Source of the DNA: Isoetes taiwanensis
Lineage: Eukaryota; Streptophyta; Lycopodiopsida; Isoetales; Isoetaceae
NCBI GenBank assembly: GCA_021234155.1
Contig: JAJEKV010000035.1
Location: 6,385,891-6,449,890, forward strand
Direction of reading: 5' to 3'
DNA: 64,000 nucleotides
Part shown: in pieces, positions 49,135-60,686 of the stretch
Layout: each line of letters opens with the position of its first letter
Numbering within the stretch: the stretch's first letter is position 1
The notes under the pieces: generated by a model
The model's input: only the letters and a program-made list of their open reading frames with translations
Database searches by the model: none
What the model was told of the DNA's origin: nothing
Made by a program: the position numbers and the translations under genes

Positions 49135-50471
49135 ATGGCATCTAAAGCCCATCTCCGAGAAGGTTAGTTCTAGCCCCCTCAGCTCAAGAAGATCGCGGCC
49201 GCAATTTATTTCGATAATGCATGTTTAATTTTATGGTTCATCTTTCCGTCTTGAAGTAGTCATAAAGAAGTATGGAACTCAATAGGATCACGACTGCGAT
49301 CTTTTTGAGTGCTCAGCAGGATCGCGGCCGCGATCTTCATGAGAGCTCAGCATGATCGCCACCACGATCTTGTGGAGTGCTCGACAGGATCGCGCCCGCG
49401 ATCTCGTGGAGCACTCAACAAGCGGTCGCGATCATGCTGAGCACTCAAGAAGATCGCGACCGCGATCTTGTTGACTTCACGGGAGAATATGTGCGGTAGG
49501 GATTAATAATACACTTCTCTTGCTTGCAGCTCTGGATTTGTTTTAGCGGTCGGGCGTTGAGGTCGCTAAGATCATCACATCTTCCAATGAAAGGAGGTGG
49601 TGCATTGAAATTGCACAAGCAATTCCACAGACAAAAGGAGACCGCAGAAAAGACCTCTGCTTGTTCCTCAAGACTGGCAAAAAAGCTGAGGACATACAAC
49701 AGATAGGAATTGTCATTGCTATGTGGGAAGGAACAAAAAACAATGTCCAAGACGCCATTATATGCAGCGTGGAGGATACACAAAATTTGCAGTTCCTTGA
49801 GTACGTTCTTAAATGGACAAACTATGATCCCTCACTCATGACTGACTAGCAAGTTAAACAAGCCGCCCACGAGGAAAGAATGTTCAGAGCCGATTGCAAA
49901 AGGCTACGCCTGGGAGCTGCTTGGTCCTATGAATCTGTCTCTCGTCGGAATAACTGGAAATAGGGATATATTGTGCGGTTTTCGACATGCGAGAAAATGT
50001 TTGCTAGCAGATAAGAAACCACCCAGCATTGCATTGAAAGCTAAACGAGATGAGAAAATGCCCTCGGTAATGGACACAAACTGGTTAAGAGCTCAGGCAA
50101 AGAAAAAGCATGTAAAGCCCATTTCTTTAGCAGAGGACTCTACCCAGACCAGAGCCCTATCTATGGAGCCTGTTTCCACTGCCCAGCCTTCTGCTATTAT
50201 TAATCCTACTCAGCCTTTGGCTATTTGTGCTCCCCCTATTGTGACGAAAGATACTATGGTCCCAAATAAGATTTCTAAGTTCACGATCAACCTCCGCAAA
50301 CTGACTACTTCTGACAGCGGAGAGCCTTCGTCTTCTCGCACGCCCCCTTCCGTCTCAGGTATTTCATCCTCGAAAAGCTTAGCATGGCCCGTTGTTTCAC
50401 AAGGCCCCCAAACAGAAACTGTTATTAGTTTCTTGTGTTATTTTTTGTGTCATACTACTAAAATAAACTAA
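49135..50471 (+). pseudogene. Unrecognised two-exon gene with stops and a frameshift
   Basis: Exon 1 (49135-49162) reads MASKAHLRE. Exon 2 starts at 49530 after TGCTTGCAG in matching phase: ALDLF-stop, then VAKIITSSNERRWCIEIAQA, LCLFLKTGKKAEDIQQIG, IVIAMWEGTKNNVQDAIICS and QVKQAAHEERMFRADCKRLR, with stops at about 49545, 49849 and near 49963. From about 50000 coding-like sequence continues in another frame (SVMDTNWLRAQAKKKHVKPI and a Ser/Thr/Pro-rich tail to 50471). The same frame carries recognisable protein-like text across stops, so a single ancestral gene is likely. The family is unknown. Its intron carries a palindrome array. Confidence 0.4.
49283..49475. repeat. Array of six GATCGCGNCCGCGATC palindromes
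   Basis: Units of about 32-42 bp. Cores read GATCACGACTGCGATC, GATCGCGGCCGCGATC, GATCGCCACCACGATC, GATCGCGCCCGCGATC, GGTCGCGATCATG and GATCGCGACCGCGATC. Between them stands a second short palindrome, TGAGTGCTCA / TGAGAGCTCA / GAGCACTCAA. The second core is a perfect 16-bp palindrome. The array lies in the intron of the broken gene at 49135. No ORF spans it. Confidence 0.85.
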
Positions 50472-50706
50472 TATTACTTTGTGGGTTGATATGTTGAATT
50501 ACTAGATGCAGTTAAATTGTGTGGTTCGTATATAAGGTTTTTCAATGTGGTATATCCACATAGTTTTTCTCATTTGGTTTGCTAGTATAGTTTATTGCTA
50601 TAGTTCTTTTTTGTGGTGAATTTTCTTGGTTTATTGCTATGTTTTATTACTAAGTGGCCTAGTGTCCAATTAATAGTATAGGTTGTAAACCACTAGTGTC
50701 TTCAGC

Positions 50707-50802
50707 TTTAAAGATCAGACAACTCATAGTGGTATTCCAATCAGTTCATGGATATTTAAAGATCAGACAACTCATAGTGGTATTCCAATCAGTTCATGGA
50801 TA
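50707..50802. repeat. Tandem duplication, 48 bp x 2
   Basis: TTTAAAGATCAGACAACTCA and the following bases are repeated exactly at 50707-50754 and 50755-50802. Confidence 0.95.
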
Positions 50803-53800
50803 TCTTGTCGCATGAACTGTTGATGTCAGAACAAGTTTCTCATTAAAACACTTAACAGTTTATCTCTCAAAATAGTGATGGCTTTGCATCTTAAAAGTAC
50901 TTTGTTTTGGATGTAATCATTTATGTTTCGAATTAATAGTTGATATTTATGTAGTAAGAAAGCTAAGAGGTTCTCCCACTAGGCACTATTGGATATAAAT
51001 TTAAAGATTTCCACAACTCATAGTGATTGCCCTTTGAAATCATCAATGTATTGTTATATGAGCCATTGTTTGTTATGAAGGACTATTACCAAGTTTTCCA
51101 TCTAAATAGGTAATGGTAACGGCTCTGAATCTTCAAAAGATCTTTTCTTGGAGTAGCCGAAACATGTTTTACATTATTGAAATTAGTCTAGTAAAAACTC
51201 CATTTATGGACAATACATTAAAATAACTCAAGTTTATGCTTCTACCTTCTTTCAAATTTAAAATTATGCAGTATTCCAGAATATGCACATGAAAACAGTT
51301 GGCAATTTCTTTTTTAAAATTTTTGAGAGGGCCAGCACTTTTTGCTAGCCCCCATCCAACAAATACTTGTAGCAAGCACAATCTCCATATTGAATTCTCT
51401 TTTTGGAGCACCTATAAGCAAGAAAGCTTGGATACATATCTCGCAAGAAAGTTTCCTCTTTGTTGTTTGAAGAAAGGCTCGCATATTTGCTAATCAACAT
51501 AATTCAATATAAATGAAAACAGTTCCAGCATCTTCAAGGCAGATTCTGTACTTAATTTTCTTAAGAGGGCAAACATTGTTGCTCCCCCCTTTAGTCCCAT
51601 AATATCTTACCTGTATAATCACATATAGTTTGGAATCGTGGATTTGCTTTTGAAAAAATAGATCTGCATACACTCAAGACAAGGAGACATATTTAGCAAA
51701 GCATAAAGAAAGCAAATATCTACATATCGCCAGCAAGGTCTATTATTCAAGAAGGTTTCTTCTTCTATTATTTTTAGAAGGCCAGCTCTTTTGCTAGCCC
51801 ACATTCAACTCAATCTTATGTGCACATTTTTGCACAGGCAGAGTGAGATGAATTATTAGCAAGCAGGACTTGCCTAATTCATTCAATCTGTAGATACTTA
51901 AACCTGCGCATATACAGAATACAGATACTTAAACACAACTGTTTTTTTATCAGAACGATGGGGAACAAAGAATACAATTTGGAAACTATGGGTTACAAAG
52001 AATCTCAGTGAAGCCTGATCTTACCTTTGCACTAGATGTTTACCACCAGCACTTCAAGCCTGCAAATCAGGTATTGAGGAGCCAATGACAGATCAAACAA
52101 GTCAAGTCCGCCACCACCTCCATCAATCCGATGGATTCCGTTGCCTTTACCGTGTGCACAACTTGGGAGAGATCTTCTGCTCTTGGTAAGTCAGATCCTA
52201 TATTCTGCATAAAAAAGAAGAAGTTTAAGTTTTTACCTGGAAGTCCCTGCCCAAGGTAAATTTTTAACGCTTGTTAGAAGGGAATGAAAGATCGGAGCTT
52301 CATACATGTTAGCTCCCTCCCTTCCATTCACCACTCATTTCGGCGCACTTCGATGCAAAGTTCCGGCATCCTTCACATATTCCTTTCATATTTTCCTGGC
52401 TTTAGAGCTTCTGCAAAGAAAATACAGACGCACATATTAAAGCAGCAGCAATGGATGGAATTGGTGAAGAACAAGGGCGCCGTCGCTTCAAATTTGAGAT
52501 TGAGGAGCGATTTTTTCCCACACAGGCAGAGCAAAATTTGCCACGCCCCCATCAAATTTCGATATTAGGGTTTGTATTTTAGGGCTTATTTGCTCAGACG
52601 ACCAAGATGTTGCCGTCAATATCTAACGAATACGAATTAAATTTTCTCAAGATGATTTTTGGGGAGGGGGCGGGCCGTGGAGGCTTAACTTCAAAAAATT
52701 TAAAGATATAAGGCTACCTTCCCATGCGCCTCCGACCGGACTCCAAGATTCAAGGCAAATAATCGGAGAGTTCAAAAACCCCCCTCCATTTCTGAAAAAT
52801 CCAAGCCAGACTTGGAAGTTGACCTCAAAATATGAACATGGGAACTGGCTCGACTTCAGCTGTGACAAGAAATTTCGAAGTCCGGCCTGTTTCATGGAAT
52901 GTAGCCTAACATAAAAGTCATCCCTTCCTAGCCTTGGAAGACAATGTTTTTTTGTGCGTAAACCATTCCTAAGGCGAAATTCTTGGTAATTATACGATTT
53001 ATTTTTTTTAGATAACCTAAATTATACTATGTCTAAGTGGCGCCGCCATAAGCCCGCTGACGAATAATTTATTTTTCTTGTCTGTTCCATAGGGTCGGTA
53101 CTTTCTTGCTTCGCTCTGGCTAAACTCCAGTAGGGCGGCTATGGCGTCTTCAACCTTCGGCTATGGCGCCTTCAAGTTCTAAGTCGAGGCTCCTGCCACT
53201 TTTTTTCTTGCTGCAAAGTCGTTCCTGCTTAGAACAATAAAAAATCAAGTGGATTTTCTTGCTCTGTTTTCCTTTGCTGTATTTTTCTCAAATCAGCCTC
53301 TCCTACTTTGCCATAGTCCTCTTCTTGTTTTGAAGGCAGAGTATGCTCGATTCCTCAAAATCTTTTGTGAGGAGAGTTCCTTCTAAGCACCAATCTGCCC
53401 ATAGGCATCTTCGGCATCCACCCTATCTCCTCTTTCCATACTTTTGCTGGATCTCCTCTTACACAGCTCTGCAAGAAGCATTCAATGGCCCTGCAGAGTC
53501 ATTCTAAAACTGCGAAGTATTCTTGTTTGCCTTGCAAATGCAAATCGGCCCTGGAAATGTCAAACCGACCCTGGAAATCCACCCTGGAAATGGCAAAACG
53601 GTTCTACGTAATAGTGAGACACAGAACAGAGAAGGCAAGGAACGAACAGGGATGAAATTTTGCCATAGCAGTGGTTCATGTGCATAAACCCATGGGCAGT
53701 TGGGGGTTAACGGCCGGAAACCCCCTCCTACCTATGGGTTCTCTAGCACAAAACACCTCTATTTCAACTTGCATGAAATGACTTCCTAATTCGATTGAAA

Positions 53801-54325
53801 GAGGGCTTCTTAGGAAGGCAGTAAAAAGCATCATGGGCAAGAACTTGGGTTGAAGCCCTAAATTAGAGGTGCAAATAAAGCCTCAAACCCAAGTCAAGTT
53901 TTAGAGATGCAGAGATATCCTTGGATAGGTGCAGACGAAGCACCAAATTAGAGGTGCAAACAAATCGAAGATGAGCTAAAACAGAGGTGCAACATAACAG
54001 AGCGTTGCAAACAGAGTCCCTCACAATTATAGCATTTTTGGGAGATTATTTTAATAATCACTGGAATTCCTATAAAATAAAATCTTCTGGAAGTTGTGCA
54101 AAATAACCACACTCCCATCTTACAATGGACAACAGTTGGATTTAGATAACCTGCAAGGACAAGTGGCTAAGGATTATTTCTATGGAAACGTTACAATTTA
54201 GACAAATCAGCATCCATGATATTTTGTTGATCCATGCGCATTATGTTATTCCAATAGCTACTAGATTATGGTCTCATTTATATACATTTACACTTCCATG
54301 ATGAATCTCCATTATTTCCAATTAG
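50803..54325. other. Long non-coding stretch with local repeats
   Basis: No gene recognised. About 51305-51370, 51545-51600 and 51765-51810 share GAGRGGSCAGCACTTTTTGCTAG-like phrases (roughly 240-bp spacing). About 53870-54005 repeats AAATTAGAGGTGCAAA with variants. Short ORFs carry no motif. Confidence 0.4.
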
Positions 54326-54470
54326 TTTTTTGGGTTGCCCCTAGGGGGCAAACCCTCGTTTATGTGGGTATATGGGCATATTGAAGTATATGCTGGGATA
54401 TACCTAGCATATGCTGATGACTGCTAAAAACTGGTTGCTGCCTGTAAATGCTGGGTCATCTCCTCAGGTG
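54326..54470. repeat. Dispersed hairpin repeat (GGTTGCCCCTAG family), copy 2
   Basis: TTTTTTGGGTTGCCCCTAGG then GGGCAAACCCTCG, TATATGCTGGGATATACC, GATGACTGCTAAAAACTGG and TGTAAATGCTGGGTC, in the same order as copies at 16115 and 62421. The middle stem is weaker here (GTATAT against ATATAC). Confidence 0.7.
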
Positions 54471-54499
54471 CGGTGCTGATTCGATTGCTGAGCGCCAAG

Positions 54500-56215
54500 C
54501 TTGGTGTCGATGCTCGAGTGCTTTGGGTATGGCCTAGCTTCTAGTGCTTCAGGCATGGCATGATGGGCACAGAGGGAAGGTCATAGCTTCTGTGTCTTTC
54601 TGTTTTTTCAAATGGGTTTCCTTCTTCTTCCATTTGATAGTGCCGGAAGAGAGCTCGAAATGCAAGCTGCAAAGTTGCCTCAGGATTTTCCTTTCGTGGG
54701 TTCTTTTGCAACTCTAATTTCGGCAATTTGAGGGTGAACCTTTGAGTTGTACCGCCCCAGAGCAAATCGAGTTTATTTCTCGCTTCTGCTGCCGAATAAC
54801 TTAGGGTTTGAAGTTTTTCAGCAGTCCATTCTTAGGAGCGCATGGCAATTATCTTATTGTTTCTATGATGTGGCTTTGATATTTCTTAACCTTGGGGTCC
54901 GGCTGTTCGACCAGACTCCGTTTTGGAAGGGTTCTTTTGAGAACACCGGATCTTGGTAAGAGGAGGAGTGCGAACTCCAGAGTTTTTCATTCTTTCCATA
55001 TCTGTGGAGATTAGATGGCTGTATGACAGGCATTTCTATGGCCATGGAAGTCGTTCTCAGCATTCTCTGATACAAAAATAGCTGCCCATATCTGAGATGG
55101 CCGAATTTGTGTTGGCCAGTGTTTTATGGCGAGATCTGATAGAAGATCTGGCTAGATGCCTTGCAAATCGGCTAGATGCTGGCATATAAGAATTTGTCGC
55201 TTTAATTTTCTGTTGGCATACACGATTTGTCTGTCATGGCTTATTGCTGCGGGGCCAAAAGGGTTATACAGATCGAATTGATGCTTCAAATACATGAAAG
55301 GCACTGTATCAGGTTTGATCCTTTTTTCTAGCATTAAACTAGGTTCTATATATTTAATGATTCTGGCAGAGTTACTATGTTGTAATGTTTAAAATTACGT
55401 TAGTAACTTAGGGCAGTGGGAACCATCACTGCAGATGCATTGCTCATCCTTTAGATCCTATGTAGCTGCTTTTCTCAAGTTTGGCAAGTTCCGATGTCTC
55501 TTTCTGAACAGCACTGAGCCACAGATGGTCCTTCAACAAAAAAACAGATGGTTTAGATCAGACACCTCTGGCAGTTCTGCTTAAGTGCTCAGCCTTTCGA
55601 TAGTCCTAACAAATCTGGTCCTTGCACGTGTTGTACAGACTCAGTTAACAAGGTATACAAGTTATTTGTATTGGAAGATCTCATTGCCTAAGGCCCATTT
55701 ACTCAGCATGCCATGGCCATCTAGTTTGCAACCATAACTTTTAAATTATTCTGGAATCCCGCTTTGCATCCTCTCTTTTCTGGCCACATCATGCAAGCAG
55801 GTTCTCAGCGCTTTAATTTGTTCCTCTTTCTTGTTACACAACAGATCTTGGCACAGAGATCACGCTTGATAGTTAATGTTTTTATGCTAAGATCGACAGT
55901 TCATTTCATGCAGTTGTAGTGCTCATGGGCTGGCCTTATTTGCTGCAATAGGAGCCATGATAATTTGTTAGCATGCCATTTAATGCATTTTATTTTAGCA
56001 AACAAGGTGGCCTCTTAACGTATTAATGGCAAACCTCAAATTTTGGATTCACTATGGTTCCTTCTTTCTACAGTCTGCATGCTCCTTCTTTCTACAGTCC
56101 GCCTGTTGCGTGCAGGTATGCATACTTTCGCAATTTGCATCTTAGAAGTTTAACAGCTTAATTATACTTTGGTTTAAATTGCAATCACTATTCACATTCT
56201 AAATATGTATTGAAA
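54500..56215. other. Non-coding stretch
   Basis: A plus-strand open stretch ending FDQTPFWKGSFENTGSW before a possible donor (GTAAGAGG, about 54957) was noted but has no partner exon or family. Nothing else is recognised. Confidence 0.35.
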
Positions 56216-56845
56216 CTGAAGCTAAACCTCCAATTGTGCAGGAGCAGAGCAAACTGGCTCAATCAAGAGGCTTTGCTGGAATTTGCAGATTTGACCAGAA
56301 AGTCTTCAGCCCGAACGATATAGTAATTTTCAATCCTTATAACCAATTGTGAGCTCAAGCTGCTCTGCTCTAATTTGCAGGTCAATATCTGATACTAGTT
56401 TCAGATGCTGCAATTTGCTTTTAAATATTCGTCCAAATGGTCACACAACAGTCGGATGCACAACATTGGATTTGCAACTCCATTTGGAGTTACAATCTGC
56501 ACATTTTTGTTACAGCCATTGCCAAACAATAGGCATTCATGTTGTTTCCGCATCTAGCATAACAGGTCCCTGGGCCAGCTTTAGCACATACTTGTTATGT
56601 CTAGCAGTTAATAAGAAAGATGAAATCTCTGGTAAGGTGAGAAATTGCTAGGTAGTTGAGTTATGATGTGGTGCCCGCGCTGGAACAGTAACAATGACCA
56701 CATGTTTGTACTATGCATCACATAACTTATTTTACCTAAGTCATTCTTACAAATGTATAAAGATACCGAACATTTAATAGGGTGAAGTATTGGTTAACCT
56801 TCATCTTTGTTTTCACAGATATAGGAGTCTTTGTTATTGGTGCAG

Positions 56846-57412
56846 GATGAAGAATGGAAATTAAAGCTACAACATTTAAGTAGCAAGCTTCAAGCCTTGA
56901 GTAAGCCACCTTAATTATTTCTTACGAGTCCTTCCACATGTTTCTTATGCCATAAAATGTTTTTAAAAATATAGATAGAGATCTTGTGAATGAAAGGACA
57001 CAAAATAAAAGCCAAAGTGAAGAATATGACAGAAGATTCAATGAATACAAGTTACAGAAGGTAAAGATTGCTCACCACGACTATTATTTTAGACTTGTCA
57101 AGATAGCAACATACAGCAATATATAAGAACTCATTGGTTATCTACAAAATACTTGAGCATTTGTTGGCTGATTTGCAAAATACTTGAGCATTTGTTGGCT
57201 GATTTGTTGGCAAAAGATCATAATATGCAATCATACCTATGTTCATCACATAATCATGATTTCCCATATCTAAAGCTAAAGTTATGCAGGTACCAAGAAA
57301 TTGATGTTTTAGAAAACCATAGAGATTGCCTTAGCGACCAAAGATACAACAATCAACTAGCTGAGATTCGAATTTCAGAAGCTACAACAATATATAGACC
57401 AGACGTTTTTTT
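56846..57412 (+). CDS. Coiled-coil protein, internal exons only (hypothetical)
   Basis: Exons 56846-56900 and 56975-57060 have GT-AG borders and join in phase to read DEEWKLKLQHLSSKLQAL, then NRDLVNERTQNKSQSEEYDR and RFNEYKLQK. This is a charged heptad-like coiled coil. A third open stretch at about 57290-57412 (YQEIDVLENHRDCLSDQRYN, NQLAEIRISEATTIY) has similar character, but its acceptor (TTATGCAG) gives the wrong phase, so a frame lesion or an unseen exon lies between. An upstream candidate is EQSKLAQSRGFAGICRFDQK at about 56243. No family is recognised, and no first or last exon was found. Confidence 0.4.
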
Positions 57413-57424
57413 GGTTACCATGTA

Positions 57425-57925
57425 ATCTTGCTGCTTAGAGTAAGATAGACATCCTCCAGAGAAAAAAATGCTCTGAGTTGGCTACCAAAAAAAATGCTCA
57501 CCAAGTGGGGTTTTGTGTATCTGATTTGTTTTTCGATGTCAGCTCCTAGTTGGCAGGCTATAAGGAATGACTAATGTACTGATCTTTGATCTCTTAAGAC
57601 TGATTTACTGACTTGTTCTTGTTCTTTCTATATTCATGGTCTTGGTATTAAGAAATTGCATATAATTTTCAGTTTCTCTTTTTTTTTTTTGTATGGAACA
57701 TAATTTGTTTTATAGAATCCATGCTTTCTACTGCGGTAGCTTATCAATCCATTGGCATGCTTTAAAGTAAAGCACTAAAAATAATGCAATATCATAAAGC
57801 TCTCTCATGTTTTCTAACATGAATGCATGAGTGCCTTCGTATGGATACATCCAATTCCGTCCTATCTGCATTCAAATCTACATCTTCATATGTTTTATTA
57901 TCTGATCCAAGTAAACTACAAAATA
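57425..57925. other. Non-coding stretch
   Basis: No gene recognised. T-rich tract at about 57682. Confidence 0.4.
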
Positions 57926-58037
57926 AAAAAGGGGGATTGTTGAGAAAAGGGTATTAACTAAGTACGGGATATTAAATACAAGGTCACAAAAGGGGGATGG
58001 TTGAGAAGAGAGGTATGAATGGAATAAGGGAATATTA
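57926..58037. repeat. G-rich repeat, left part (host of Helentron-like element)
   Basis: AAAAGGGGGATTGTTGAGAA, GGGTATTAAC and AAGGTCACAAAAGGGGGATG phrases, continuing at 60687 beyond the inserted element. The GGGGGAT-TGTTGAG junction resembles a polypurine tract followed by an LTR start, but no LTR pair was found. Confidence 0.6.
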
Positions 58038-60686
58038 ATCCCATCGATCCGAGCCATCGGATCGCCATTCTGGGAAAGGACGAGCCCCTATATTAGGCTA
58101 GTTCCATTCTCAGGCCGGTTATCGGCGTCTTCTCACAGCAGCATTTTCTTCGTGCTCGTAGCTTCCCCCCCTTCCCACCCTACTGCGTGGGCATGTACGT
58201 CTTTTTCATTTGTATTAGTATTGGTCCTTGCTCTTTTTGTGGTTTTTCACTTGTGGGTGTCGCTTTTGCCTTGTTGCTGTTTCCTTGGCATTTTCCTGTG
58301 TTTTTCTCCGCTTGCGGGCGATGCTGTTTATTTCCACCTTGAGGGTGATGCATCTTTATATATCATGTTTTCCACCCGCTGGGTGATGCTTTTTCCACCT
58401 TGCCGGTGGCTTTTTTATCTTTTTTGTTACGCTCTTTTTACGTCGATTTTTATGCCTTATCTCTTCCGGCTTTCTTGATCGCGGATTCTTTTTATGGCTA
58501 GGCTTGTTTCTCTGACTCTTTATGGGTGTTTTTTGAGTTTTTTGGTCTTACAGGATTTCGCTATCTTCCACCGGCTTTTGGGGTCCTGCTGGTTTCCGTT
58601 CGTCATGGCGGTTTGTTGGTTTCATCCGAGTCCCATTCTAGAATCCCATCGATCCGAGACATCGGATCGCCATTCTAGAATGGGACGAGCATGCATGTTT
58701 TGCATGCATGCGCGGCGGCGATGCTTTCGTTCCGGTTGGGAGTTCGCTATTTTTTGGCGTTTACGCCGACTTCTCATCTAGCTTCCTCTTCTCTCAGCAT
58801 TACCTTATTCTCTTTGAATTGTTTTCCGCCGCGGGGAGGGCTTCTTCACGCCTGGTTTAGCCAATTTGGCGTATCTTTCTTGCTATCCTTTATTGGCCTT
58901 TGGCCTCGTCCCATGACCTCGTCCTTGATCCTAGTTTGTAAGGAAGTTCTCTGGTAGTCGGGCGCTTTGTTGGTTTCTTGCGAGTCCCATTCTAGAATCG
59001 CATCGATCCGAGACATCGGATCGCCATTCTAGAATGGGACGAGCATGCATGTCATGCATGCATGCGGGCGGTGCATGCCCGCTTGGGTTGGGAGTTCGCT
59101 ATTTCAGTGGCGTTTTGCATCCACGTCTCATCGGGCTTCCTCTTCTCTCGCCAGCATACCTTATTCTCTTTGAACCCACCCTCCCCCCTTCTTTGTTTAT
59201 TGTACAAGTTATGTTTATCATGTTTTCCACCCATTTGGGTGATGTTTTTTCCACCACCGGGTGATGCTATTTCCGGTATGTTTTCGTTTGTTGTGTTGGT
59301 GATGTGCGTGGGTTGGGTTGGCGAAGCGGCATCCGCTTCGACTTCTCCATGCGGGGGTTTTGGGAGGCGATTCTATGCCTTACGTTTGTCTAAGCCCCTT
59401 GTCAAGGCTTATCACTAGGGTTTTTCCTCGAAAACCCGAAAGGGTGGGGTTTTTTAATCCCGGTGATAAGCTTTCGGCAGGTACATCATCCACTCATCTA
59501 TTAGCATTGTATTTGTTTTGGGGTCCAAATGATATAATTGGATTTTCCCTTTATTTTTCGTGGGTAGTTCGCGCATGTGTGCGGCTACCCATCATTATCC
59601 ACCATTGTAGAAAATCTGCTGAGATGAATGAGAAGCCTATCTATCGGGCGGTTTGTTGGTTTCATACGAGTCCCATTCTAGAATCCCATCGATCCGAGAC
59701 ATCGGATCGCCATTCTAGAATGGGACGAGCATGCATGTTTTGCATGCATGCGGGCGGACGCATGCTCGTTTCAGTTGAGAGTTCGCTATTTTTAGGCGTT
59801 TTCGCCGACTTCTCATCGGCTTCCTCTTCTCTCAGATTACCTTATTCTCTTTGAATTGTTTCCGGCGGGGAGGGGCTTCTTCCCCACTGGTTTGGCCAAT
59901 TGGCATTTTTTCATCTTTGTCCTTTTCGGCCTTTAGCCTTCATCCTGTGACCTTCGCCCTCGATCCTAGTTTGTTAAGGAAGTCCTTTGGTATTCAAGGC
60001 GGTTTGTTGGTTTCATCGCGAGTCCCATTCTAGAATCCCATCGATCCGGAGACATCGGATCGCCATTCTAGAATGGGACGAAAGCATGCATGTTTTGCAT
60101 GCATGCGCGAGGCGACGCATGCTCGTTACAGTTGAGAGTTCGCTATTTTTAGGCGTTTACGCCCGACTTCTCATCGGGCGCTTCCTCTTCTCTCGCCAGC
60201 ACCTTATTCTCTTTGAACCCACCCTCCCCCCTTCTTTGTTATTGTATTTTTATCGCGGCACGGCGTAATCAACCCCTCCACTCGGGAGGTTTGTTTTGTC
60301 TTGTTGTTGTTGGTGATGTGCGTGCGGGTTAGCGGCGACATCTGTTTCAACTTTTCCATTCGTGGGTTTTGGGAGCGATTTTTATGCCTTACGTTTGTCC
60401 AAGCCCCTTGCCGAAGGCTTATCACTAGGGTTTTTCCTCGAAAACCCGAAAGGGCGGGGTTTTTTAATCCCGGTGATAAGCTTTCGGCAGGTACACTAGC
60501 CCAGTCTTTATTAGCATTGTATTTTGTTGGGGTCCAAATGATATAATTGGATTTTCCCTTTATTTTTTTGGGTAGTCCGCATGTGTGCGGCTACCCACTA
60601 TCCACCATTGTAGAAAATCTGCTGAGATGAATGAGAAGCAAGTCTAAGTCGGCCGGTTTTGTGTCTCTCGCGAGTCCTTTCCCAGA
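58038..60686 (-). mobile_element. Helentron-like rolling-circle element, five modules in tandem (2.65 kb)
   Basis: Read on the minus strand, it starts TCTGGGAAAGGACTCGCGAG (60686) and ends GTCCTTTCCCAGAATGG, then the stem-loop CGATCCGA-TGGC-TCGGATCG and ATGGGAT (58038) before host TAATATT. The host site is T|T. Internal tail-to-head junctions at 60034/35, 59682/83, 58996/97 and 58642/43 give modules of 652, 352, 686, 354 and 605 bp: long, short, long, short, long. All four internal junctions carry arms ATTCTAGAATGGGAC, while the two outermost ends carry the variant TTCTGGGAAAGGAC. Long modules contain two further hairpins (60410-60488 and 60570-60596). No Rep/helicase is encoded. Confidence 0.75.
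60410..60596 (-). other. Two conserved hairpins near the 5' end of a long module
   Basis: Hairpin 1, 60410-60488: GCCGAAGGCTTATCACTAGG pairs with CCCGGTGATAAGCTTTCGGC around an inner stem AACCCGAAAGGGCGGGGTT. Hairpin 2, 60570-60596: GGGTAGTCCGCA-TGTG-TGCGGCTACCC. Both recur at 59401-59478 and 59562-59590 and, diverged, at 18353-18430 and 18252-18277. Confidence 0.7.

Noticed and set aside
49283-49475. CRISPR-like appearance (repeats with short spacers)
   Set aside because: Repeats are imperfect, spacers are themselves palindromic, there are no cas genes, and the context is a plant nuclear genome.
58152-60546. Several 60-178 codon ORFs across the Helentron-like element
   Set aside because: They run through palindromes and low-complexity T-rich tracts, are not conserved between module copies, and have no motif.
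58000-60686. Hammerhead ribozyme / retrozyme explanation for the structured modules
   Set aside because: The CTGATGA and GAAAC core elements are absent from the modules, and the T|T insertion with a 3' stem-loop fits Helentrons better.
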